Positions 13,301 to 24,300 of a stretch of DNA of 64,000 bases are shown here, one piece after another; within the stretch, counting starts at the first letter, position 1; the number at the start of each line of letters is the position of its first letter. The notes beneath the pieces were generated by a model, which was not told where the DNA came from, did no database searches, and was given only the letters and a program-made list of their open reading frames with translations. This stretch comes from Sarcocystis neurona (taxonomy: Eukaryota > Apicomplexa > Conoidasida > Eucoccidiorida > Sarcocystidae), in NCBI GenBank assembly GCA_000727475.1, contig KL647305.1, forward strand, positions 2,000,265 through 2,064,264. The letters are read 5' to 3'. A program made the translations under genes and the position numbers.

Positions 13301-16300
13301 ACCCGATGAGGACTGTGGGTCTGCTGATGGGGCCGGTAGCGCTTGTGCTGGTGACAGTGCCACAGCTGACACTTCTACGTGCGAGGTGGCCACTGTCCGC
13401 GTTGTTCTTCCTTCCTACAGAGCTGCACAGGGTGATGAAAACTCTTCTTCTCTAGCAGCTACCGCACAAGGCTCTCCATTTCTCCGTACCGTTAAAAAAT
13501 TTTCGCTCGCTTCTGCTGCGTCTGCCCGTTTCCACGATACATCCGCTGCGTCCGTGGCTGCTGCCTCACGTGCACTAACCGAGCAGCAGCCACAAAACAG
13601 CGCACGCAGACACGTAGAAAAGAACTGCACCAGGAATGGTCGCAGACTTGCCAGGTACAGCGACAGCAGCAGCCGCAGCAGCCTCAGTGAGGGACGCAAG
13701 AGTAGCACCAGCGCCTACAGCAGCAGTTACAGTGTCAGCGAAAGGAGGACGAGCAGCAACAACGCTGCCGTGCGCCGTCGGAAAGTGGGAGATGTCGATT
13801 CTCACAGCAGCGGCGTGGAGACAAGCAGCTGCAGCGAGAGCAGCAGCAGCACGCCAACCAGCGTCTTGAGCAGCGGCAGTCAAAGCAACCGCCGCAGCAA
13901 TATCAGCATCGCCAGCAGCGACAGCCAGCATTTTAGCAGCAGCGGGACGAACAGAGGTGCAAGGGGTAGTAAGAAAGCTGTCCACGGCGGCAGCGATAGC
14001 AGCAACCGCAGCAGCCACTGCAGTAGTACCAGCTCCAGCAGCAGCTGCTGCAGCAGAGGCATCGACAGGGGACCCCCTTTATCTAGCCGCCGTTTGCAAG
14101 GGCACTTACAGCGGTGGATAGAGAGTTATTCCGGTGTTAGTTCCCCAAGCGTTGCAACTACTAGCAGCAGCAGCCCCAGCCGCTGGGGTCGCCACAGCAG
14201 TTACAGCAGCAGCAGCACGAACAGCAGCAGCACGACGGGGAACAGCAGCAGCCGGACGAGCAGCAGCAGCAGCAGGAGCAGCAGCAGCGACCTGAGCAGT
14301 CCTGACAGTTGCAATAGCGAGGCGGGCAGAAGGGGTAACTGGTGCAGCAGTTACATCAGCGTCAAGAGGGACAACAGCAGGAGCAGCAGCAGGAGGAGCT
14401 GGACCCTGAGGCGAGGTAGGGGAGACAGCAACAGGAATGGGAAGACATGCAGGGACAGAGCCAGCAACAGAGTTGTCGCCTGTAGCCGCAGAAGAAGCGG
14501 TGCTTCGAGTGTGCGAATGAGCCCCAGGAGCAGAAGCAGGACGCAAAGCAACAGCAGGCCCGTGGCCGCGGTGGGGGCACGCAGCGCCAACGACGTAGCG
14601 GACAGCGGCAGCGAGAGTGTGGGAAGCGTTGGCCGTAGTCGTAGCATCGGAACGACCTGCAGCAAAAGCAGCAACAGTACGGGGAGCAGCTGTAAGCGAG
14701 CAGATAGCTGCGGCAGCAGCTTACCGCCGACGCGTGACACCAGCAGCAGCAACAGCAGCAAAATAAATGCAGAAAGCCGCAGCAACAGCATGGGAGCGTC
14801 CCAACCGTGCAGGTGGAGTGACTCGGACTCCCAACAAAGCATCAGAAGGAAGCCAGACTTCGGTAGCAGCACCAGCACGGACGTTTTCCTCAATAGGAGT
14901 GGCGGCAGCTGCAGAAGCTTTCACTGCAGCAGCAACCTGAAGGATTGGGAGCGCACAGGTAGGCTTCTCGAAAGGAATCGTAGAAAGCCATGCAGCAGTA
15001 AGTGCCGCAGGAGGTCGGCGAGCAGGAGGAGCAGGACAACGTCCACCGGGAAGCATAACGTCATCGAGGGAAGCAGCAGCAACAGCAGCAGGAGCGGCAG
15101 CGGCAGCAGGCCGCGCAGCAGCAGGGGCAAACGACACGAGGAAAAAGTCGTCAATGCGCATTCAGCACGCGGTAGCTGCATGCTCGACGGCGATCTTGGA
15201 AGGTCAGTGAAAGCAGGTGGTACCGGTAAGACCATGTTGATAACAGAGAGAAAACGCGATGCAGCTATGGATGCAGCAGGCGTAGCAGCAGCAGTAAGGG
15301 CTGCCGGATCAGCAGCAGCAGCAAGAGAGGCAGAAGCCGCAGAAATCGTGGAGGAGAGCACGGGAGGTGTCTTAGGGGCAGGACGAGAGGTGCTGCGGAG
15401 AGACCAGGAGAGTGTCCTGGTACGCAGACACATGCAGCAGCAGATGTTGGCTGACGACCAAGTTCGACGTCCCAGACGCTGCAGCAGAGTTGACGAGGCA
15501 GAGCACGAACAGGTGGCCCGCAAGAGCGACCGCAGGAGAAGGATGGATAAACACAATGTGAACAACGGGCGGCTCACCAGCAGAAGACTGAGTGACGAGC
15601 ACCAAACTGCGCTGCTGCAATTGCAGCAGCACCGAGAGGCCAGCAGGAACAGCAGAAGAGCAGAACAGGAGTGGAAGATGGAAGAAGAGGTGCTGGAAGG
15701 GATGCGACAGCAGCTGAAGCAGGCCCGCGGCAGAAGGGCGGACGACAGCACGAGGAAGGAGGTGCAACGGCACAGCAGCACCCAGAGCAGAGGCAAAGAC
15801 AAGAGCGACGAAGCGCCAGTGAAGGTGAAGCGTCAGCCGGGCGTGGCGGGTCAGCGTGTCGTTCGGCGTTCGGGCGTGGCGGGTCAGCGTGTCGTTCAGC
15901 AAAGGAGAAACCTTAGAGGCAGCAGCACGAGTCGCAGCAGTAGCAGCAGCAGCAGCAGTGGAAGCCGCAGCACCAGCGGGTGCAGTATCAGTAGCAACGA
16001 GACGCGAACTCTGCTGCAGCTGCTCCAGGGGGCCACCAGAGAGATCAAGGCGTCCGAGAAGCTGTCGAGGCGACGTCTTGAAGGCGGAGGCCCTCTGCGG
16101 GAGGGGAAAGCACCAGCAGAAGCCACAATTGAAGAGCACGCGGACTCCTGCTGCAGCAGCAGCACCTGGCGCGCTGCCAGCGTAAGTGTTCGCCGCAATG
16201 ACAACAGTGAACGCTGGAGAAGTATTGCTCACGATGCCAGCAGAAGCAACAACCGCAGGGGCGAGCGCCCGAGTGTCAGACACATTGGCACCCGAACTTC

Positions 16301-19300
16301 TTGTGCGAGTTACGACACGAAGGTACGTCGGAAGGACGCGAGCTCGAGCAAACGAAGCCGCCGCAGCAGCGACGACAGCAGCCGCAGCGGGAGGGATGCA
16401 GGTAGCCGCAGCAGCAGCAGAAACTGCAGCGTGCACCGCAACAGCAACAACGCGGAACATTTGTGCGGCGGTAGCAGCAGCGACAGCAGTAACAGTACCG
16501 CTCGCATCAGCACGGCTGGAGGATACAGCCGAAGGAAAGGAAAGACTGCAGACGCGCGAGGTAAGGAACCTGCGCGGGGACAGGGCTGGGTGCCGCTGCA
16601 GCAGGACCGCGGTACACGCGGCAGCAGCTCGTTTAAACGGTGCCATGGAAGCAGCAGCGGAGACAGCAGCAAAGGAGAAAACAGAGGAGAAAATCAGCAG
16701 TCAGGCCACCTACACAACGCACACACGCTGTGGAAGTGGAAGGGTGCTGCATCCCCGTCTGTTGCTGCTGCTGCTGCTGCTCGCATCGCCGAACGTACTG
16801 AAAAGCCTCTTGCTGGATGTACTGCTACTGCTGATGGTGCGCCGTCTGCAGCGGCTGCTGTTGCTTTTCGGCTGCCTCACCCTACTGCTGCTCTTCTTCG
16901 AGCTACTGGGGGAAGCCGCACGAACAGCAGCGAGGAGATGCAATGGGGAGGCCTTCAGGCGAAGGCGCCGCGCGCTTCGGCCGACAACCGGTTTAGGCGA
17001 GCAGCTGCAACAGCTCCAGGCCCGGTTTCGGCAGCAGCAGCGCCTAAGGCGGCAGCTGCATCCGCAGCAGGAGCGCGTACAGCAGCTGCAGCACCAACAG
17101 CAGCAGCGCATACGACAGCAGCTGCAGCATCAGCAGGAGCGGGCTGTGGGCACGGAGGAGGGGTGACAGCAGCTTGCGTTGCACGAGTTGCCGCAGCACT
17201 GGCGCGCCGCTTTGGAAGACCAGCAGCAACAGCAGGACGTGCCAGACGAGCCTCAGGCGCACCAGACCGCGAAGGAGAAGACGCAGCTGCAGTTGAGGTC
17301 GAACGAACGACAAAAGCGGGTCTCGAAGCAGCAGGAGGAAAGGCACGCGTTTTTCTGGGAAGCGCAAAGGAGGGAACTGCAGCAGCAGGTCTTCAGGTAG
17401 ACAAAACAGGAGGGTGCGCGGGAAGAGCGAAGGAAGAAGACGTTGCAGCAGCAGAGATCGTAGGACGGGGACGACCACAAGAGGCAACTGCGTCAGGCAC
17501 TCATGTGGCAGGGGGCAAAGACAGCACCGCACCTGAATGCGTTGTATTAAGAGAAGAGACAAGAGCAGACGCGTCAGAGCGACTCGTGGGAGGCTGGCAC
17601 AGCAGTGCTGCAGTGCTGTGGGGGGCGGGCCAAGAAGGAGAAGGAGAAGGAAGAGGACGCATGTTTTGGGTTGAGACGCTGCACGCGGTGCCTCCTAAGG
17701 GTCCCAAGGGAGGGGTTCCCAAGAAAAAGGCAGCCGCCGCCCCGGCGTGGCATTTCCCTGCCAAGATGCCGGCTGCAGAAGACGAGGAGGGACGTGTGAC
17801 AGCCGAGCCACTGATCCTGAAGAAAGGACTGTTCACGAAAAAGGCGCCCCCCCCTGGAGCGGTGTCTTCGGCCGCTGACCTGCTCGAGGACAAGCCTGCG
17901 CCGCTGCCCAAAGGTCCGATTTTCGGGGAGGTGAAGAAGGAGGAGGCAGCAGCAGCACCAAAAGTGCCGCCTCCGCCCGCAGGGGCACCCCTGGTGAAAA
18001 AGAAGTCGCTGCCGGAAGTCAAGAAAGATGTGCTGTCTCCGAAGAAGGAAGAGCCGGAGAAGGCAGCAGCAGTGAAGCCCGCTGTAGTGGTGGAGAAGAC
18101 GCAGCCTCCTCCTTCTGCTGCAGCGACGCCCAGTCTGGCGAAGAAGAAGAGCGCCGTAGCTGCCGCTGTGCCTGCGGAAGAGAAAGAAGCTGCTGCTGCT
18201 GCCAAGCCCGTCGTCGCCCCGCCCAAAAGCGAGGCAGCAAAGCCACCAGCAGCAGCGCCCCCCCCTGGCGCTGCTAAACTTCCTCCCCCCCCTCCTAAGA
18301 AGAAGGCGCCTCCTTCCGCTGCGGAGCCGCCCCGGCCGGTGGAGGAGGAGGAAAAGAAGCCTGCGCCACCGGAGAGCACACCTCCGCGTCCTGGGCTTGC
18401 GAAACCGCCAAAGCTAAAAATAACTGTGGGCGTCGCTCCCGACTCGAAGCGCGGGGGAAAACCAGAACTTGGCAAGGCGCCGGTCATCTCCATTGAAAGG
18501 CGACACCCTGTCGAAAGCCCAGAAGATGCAGCCGCCCACTTCCGCCCGCAGCCGGGATGCCATCCGTTACTGCGAAATCCGCAGCCCATTCCTATGGACT
18601 TGCTGCCTAAGGTAAAGAACGAGCGCTTGCATTGCTCTCACAGCGCGTGCTTCTCCCACGGCCTTCTTGTCTTCTTCATCAATTTCAACGCCGCATTGCG
18701 CATGATTGCTTGAGTTTCTTTCTTGGCTCACCAAACCACCCGCTGGGCTGCTGCTGCTCCTCCTAGTGTGACGCTGCTCTTGCTTGTGCTGCTTGTGCGA
18801 GTATCACCCGGGTTCTGCCATGTGCTTGTGGAGCTGCGTGCGACCTCTCCGTCGGTGGTGCCGGCCGCGGGGCACTGCTGCTTTCTGCTACTGTTCCAGC
18901 TGGTGCAGTCCGATGCTTGGTGAGGGGTAGACGTTGCGGCGTTTCTGCGCGGGCCTTGGTCGAAGGCGTCAGCAAAACATCACGAAGCATCCTTTGGGGG
19001 ACTGCATGCAGTTGCGGCTGCATCCGGCTGCCGTCTTGTGGGCCGCGCGTCCTGCTGACGCTGTTGAGCCCTGCCATGCGCACTGCCGTACTGCGTCGCT
19101 CCTGCTGCCAGTTTCCAGAGTCCTGCCTCTGCTTATAATGCTGTGACTTGGAAACGACTATTGCTGCTGCATGTCGAAACGGCTGGCGGCGGTGGCGGAC
19201 GTGGTGGCCGTCGCGCGTGTGTGATGCAGCTGCTGCTACGGCTGCCGTTGTTGCTGCTTCTACTGCTCAGTGTTTTCCGGCGCTGCGCCCGTACTCTAGT

Positions 19301-21272
19301 TGGCACTGCCAGTGCTACCGCTGCTTGTCTAGTGGGTGCTGCTGCCTCGAGGAGGGATGCTGCGGGCCCTGCAGTGGTTCTTTACAGCATGCAAAGTGCT
19401 GGTCAGTGCCACCCCTGCGTCGGGGTTAGCTGCGGGCACCAGTGAAATCGAGGAGAGGCGCGCGCAAAAATGGAACCGTGCTGAAGATGCCGCCTCTGTC
19501 GCTGTCTGTTTCGCTGCTGCCTCTCCTAATGTAGATGCCATGGTGGTACTGTTGCCGGATTATTTGCTGCTGCTTCTGCTGCCTCCGTTGTGCTGTCCCG
19601 CTCCTGTTGCTCTGGTGTTTGCTCATGGTGCTGCTGCGGCTGGATGAGGACCTGGTTTCGTTTTCACTGCCTGATGCCCCGCTGCGACTGCCGCCTGCCG
19701 CCGTGGTCCGGTGCTGTGGCCGTATGCGCTCGGGCCCGGGATGCTGCTTGTCTTTACTCTCAGATAAAAAAGATCAAGGCTGGCGTAGAGTTCCATCCGC
19801 AATGGGGAAATCTGCCGGCGGTGACGCTGATGGACGAAGATAACAAAGAGTTAGCAACGCTCCCCTGGCAGATAGTAAGTCTCGTCCCGCGTTTTTTTTC
19901 AGACAAGATCTCTGCTGATGCAGCGGCAGCAGCAGCTTCTTCACAGACACAGACGCAGCAGCAGTAGCAGGGGCGGCAGCAGATGGATGCCGGAGAGGCG
20001 CAGCAGCAGTTGCCGGTGACTGGGTAGCAGACGCGGAACCAACAACGTGGCGATTGCCAGCGCAGACGCAGCGGCACTAGCAACAGTCGCACTCACAACA
20101 GGCACGCGCACACGTGGATGCGTCGGTCGGCAGCAGCATCCAAACTACTGCGCGGCTCAGCAGCACCCGCAGCACTTCGATACGAAGAAGATGAAGAAGA
20201 AGCAGCAACAGGGCTGTCCGCACGCGTCTGAGCTGTTGCTATGCGCGTGGGAAGAAGCAGCAGCAGTGGGAGCACAGACGTCGGCGCAGCAGCGGCAGCG
20301 CGCGGAGACGTGTCTGCGGCAGGAGAACAGGTGAAGCAGGGTAGAAGCCTGAGGACCTGCGCACCGCGCAGCACAGACGGCGGCCGAGGCAGGAACACAA
20401 GCAGTGACACATTTGCAGGAGGGACAGCAACAGCTCATTTGGTAGGAGCAGCAGCAGGTCAAATTTTAACAACACCAGGAGTTCCGCCGTCGGGGCAGCG
20501 GAAAGGAACGCAGCAGCAGAAGCAACGTGTCTGCCTTGGCCGTCTATCACACTCTTGCCGAACCACCGGTCCCTCCGTGGGGGGTCGTGAGCAGCGGTGA
20601 AGCCGATGATGCACCATGTGAGAGACTTCCCCTTATGCAACTGGTGGAGCTGCGGTTCTCTGCTGCGGCTCTCTCCTGCGTTTCTCTGCTGCGGCGCTCT
20701 GCTGCGGCTCTCCGCTGCGACTCTCTCCTGCGGTTCGCTGCTGCGACTCTCTCCTGCGGTTCGCTGCTGCGACTCGCTCCTCCGGTTCTCTGCTGCGGCG
20801 CTCTGCTGCGGTTCTCTGCTCAGCTTCTTTTCGGCGGCACTCGCCTGCGGTTCTCTGCTGCGGTCCTCTGCTGCGGTTCTCTGCTGCGACTCTTTGCTGC
20901 GCTTTCTCCTGCTGTATACATATCGTCTGCTACGTGTCAATGTATCCATTGACGCAGAAGCATAAATCTCTGTAACTGCCACGTCTGTGCATCTGCTTGC
21001 ACACGTGTGCTTCTCTGTATACATGTGTGTGTTTATAGACGATATGAGGTCACGTCGTGTTGCATATGTATGTGCACACACGCACCTACACGTATATCTC
21101 TATCTGCATATATATGTGTGTGTCGCCTATTTATGTATATATATATACATATATTGGATCACATACGCGTGTGTGTATGAGAAGGGGCGTAAGCATATAT
21201 ATATATATATATGTATATATATCTGTTGAATGACAGGTGTATGTGTATTTTGGAAGGGGCGTAAACACACAC

Positions 21273-21313
<41 letters not shown>

Positions 21314-24300
21314 NNNNNNNNNNNNNNNNNNNNNNNNNNNNNNNNNNNNNNNNNNNNNNNNNNNNNNNNNNNNNNNNNNNNNNNNNNNNNNNNNNNNNNN
21401 NNNNNNNNNNNNNNNNNNNNNNNNNNNNNNNNNNNNNNNNNNNNNNNNNNNNNNNNNNNNNNNNNNNNNNNNNNNNNNNNNNNNNNNNNNNNNNNNNNNN
21501 NNNNNNNNNNNNNNNNNNNNNNNNNNNNNNNNNNNNNNNNNNNNNNNNNNNNNNNNNNNNNNNNNNNNNNNNNNNNNNNNNNNNNNNNNNNNNNNNNNNN
21601 NNNNNNNNNNNNNNNNNNNNNNNNNNNNNNNNNNNNNNNNNNNNNNNNNNNNNNNNNNNNNNNNNNNNNNNNNNNNNNNNNNNNNNNNNNNNNNNNNNNN
21701 NNNNNNNNNNNNNNNNNNNNNNNNNNNNNNNNNNNNNNNNNNNNNNNNNNNNNNNNNNNNNNNNNNNNNNNNNNNNNNNNNNNNNNNNNNNNNNNNNNNN
21801 NNNNNNNNNNNNNNNNNNNNNNNNNNNNNNNNNNNNNNNNNNNNNNNNNNNNNNNNNNNNNNNNNNNNNNNNNNNNNNNNNNNNNNNNNNNNNNNNNNNN
21901 NNNNNNNNNNNNNNNNNNNNNNNNNNNNNNNNNNNNNNNNNNNNNNNNATATGCAACACGTCTGTTGAGTGACAGGTGTGTGTGTGTGTGTGTGTGAAGA
22001 GACTGACTTCAATCAGCTGTGAACGTGTGCGCGTGCATCAGTCAGCACACGTATCGAAATTCGTGCCGCGTACGTCTCCTTCCGCGAGCGGGTTAGACGA
22101 AGAGTTGAAAGCAATACACCTCTGTATCTGCCTGCTCCTCCCGTCTACGTGCACATATTTCTCTCTCTATATACATACATATACATGCAGGCGTATGCAG
22201 TATGCACGTATATCGACCATCTGGTCGTACACGTACATATATATATGTACATACATGTGTGTATTTTTCTGCTGTCACGCGAGGTGCTGCTGCTGCTTGA
22301 CATTTTCACTGGATGTTTGGTGCAGGATATGGGTTCGTTTTCGCTAGCGCAGAGCTCGTTATCGCTTCTGATGGCGCAGAAACTTGGCTACCTGAGCATG
22401 CAGCAGGCAGCAGCAGCAGCTGCGCGCCAGCAGCAGGTTGAAGAGGCGAAGAAACTCCTTGCCGGAGAAGGCCTCGCCCAGTTTGGTCTGCGGAAGAAAA
22501 GAGAAGTTGGGCAGCTGTCGGCGGGCATAGGCCTCGGTTCTCTGCCTGACGCACTCAAAAAGGTAGCCTGCTCATTCAACATTTCCACCAGGGGGTTCAC
22601 ACACAGAGGGAGGGACATATATACACATATATATATATATGAATATATCTCCCTTTACATATATACTTGGTCTATGAGGTGTGACTGTGTGTGTGTCTCA
22701 GTCTGTCTCTCGCCCTCTCCCTCTTTCTCCTTGTCTCTCTCTCTTTTTCCCTCTCTAGACATATGTGGACACGTGTATACATGTGTATACGTATAAACCC
22801 GTCGTTTGAAGGAGGTCTCTGTGTGTGTGTTTATGGGTCTTCACATGCATGTCTAGACATATGTCCACACGTAACTCTGCATCTGTAATGCTGTGGGACA
22901 GAGACCTGTCTGTTTTTCTCTCCCAGCACCCCTTTCTCTCTGTACGCAGAACCCACGCATGTTCACTGTAGACAAGTGCGGGTCTCTCTGATACATGTAT
23001 ATACTCCTCCCCAAGTTTTTCTGCGCATTTGTCTCTGATATATAATATGCTTCTGTCTCCCTCTGTGTACTTTTGTACATACGAAGATATCTCTTTCTTG
23101 TACGTGTGTACATTGCTGTGTCTCTCTCTCTGTGTCTGTGTCCTTCTGTATAAACCTGTGTGTACGTCGCTAAGGAGACGCCCACCGTATGTACACTGTT
23201 GGCAACGCGGGCATAGAAAGAACACTTCGAGGAGCAGAAGTGATTGAGGTGTAAAACCCGACGTTGATACACGTCTCCGCGAGAGACAGAGACGGAGACA
23301 GCAGGCCGTGCCTGCAGGCTGTCGAGATGCGACATTCCTCAACCGGCGTGTACACCCCATTAGCGTGTCTGCACGTACGCCGGTCTGCGGAAAAACTTCC
23401 CCACGCACACCTCTCTCTAGCGAAGATGCCTCGAAGATTTTTTATAGACAAAGTAGACGGGGAATCGTTCGCCGGAGAAAAGGGGAGAAAAAGAGACGCG
23501 CGGAAGATCTGCGCACGGGAGACAGGCTTGCCAAATACTGAAGAACAGGAGAAAACAACAAATACACACGCGCAACGGTGTAGTCAATTGTGTATTTATA
23601 TATCCGTGTATGTCTCTCTCTCTCTTTCGCTCCGTCTGCAGCATTGGGCAAATATGTATGCACACGTGTGAGGGCAGTTTCCGCGCGCGCAGTTTCTGCG
23701 ATATATATGTATGTATGCAGCCGCCTCCGTAGAAATTACTTGCATGCAACTCTAGATGTCTATACGTGTATAAGTGTTTTAGTGCAGTATTCGCTGTGGA
23801 GCTTCTCCCCTCCAGCTCCACACGTACGAACACGCGTACGGCGGCGACCTTCGTAGGGATTTGGTACAGTCACATGTAAATACATGCGCAGCATTTCGAG
23901 TACACGCACGTGGACACGTATAGGGATGGATGTTCATGCGACTCGGCGGATGTACGTATGGTCGATTCGCTCTTCTCTCGAGAGCAACAGTGGAGGCAGA
24001 AGGAAGTGAACAGAGAATGGGGAGAGAAGAAAGCGGGAGGGAGCTTCTTTGTCGCACAGGCGGAAATGGGGAAAAGACGGAGGCGTCTGAGGTGGAGGCA
24101 CCTCTCTCCATAGTGACACTCATACATGTATATGCATATGTATATAGGATAGACAGATAGGGAGAGAGACAGACAGAGAGAGATAGATGGAGAGAGAAAT
24201 TAACCGACGAAGAGTGCACGAATACGTAGACGTATAGAGAGAGAGAGCGAAAGAGAGGGAGCAGGTATTCACTAGGTAGACAGGTGGACCGAGTGAGACA

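Larger units (their letters stand above)
3006..18611 (+). other. FRM1: Giant 15.6 kb coding exon of the formin
   Basis: One continuous reading frame of 5,202 codons, from the acceptor AG at 3004-3005 to the donor GTAAAG at 18612, phase 0 at both ends. The first about 400 residues are mixed-composition sequence, including a Pro-rich stretch (about 3606-3750) and a charged helix (LEKLLLEEKEELRQQRQRR). The rest is dominated by runs of Gln, Ser and Ala with Arg/Ser-rich and Glu/Lys-rich spacers, ending in a Lys/Pro/Ala-rich segment. CAG tracts are read as Gln, Ser or Ala. CTG tracts inside it (for example 6520-6580, 13165-13270 and 16759-16780) are read as GCT, Ala, not as Leu or Cys. A small intron that leaves the frame open cannot be ruled out from sequence alone. 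Confidence 0.8.
19875..22325 (+). other. Formin intron with CAG tract, minisatellites and assembly gap
   Basis: Contains a CAG-rich patch (about 19920-20530), a degenerate 12-15-bp minisatellite (about 20655-20915), TA arrays, and the 635-base run of N. An exon hidden in the gap cannot be excluded, although the phases on either side agree without one. Acceptor is gatgtttggtgcag, ending at 22325. Confidence 0.65.

Noticed and set aside
15372..16646. Long minus-strand ORF (424 codons), and similar ones at 57846-59198 and 9026-10799
   Set aside because: They are complements of CAG tracts, read as poly-Ala, poly-Leu or poly-Cys; the plus strand carries the supported domains.
21131..22012. ORFs spanning the run of N
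   Set aside because: They are artefacts of translating unknown bases; flanks are TA repeat.
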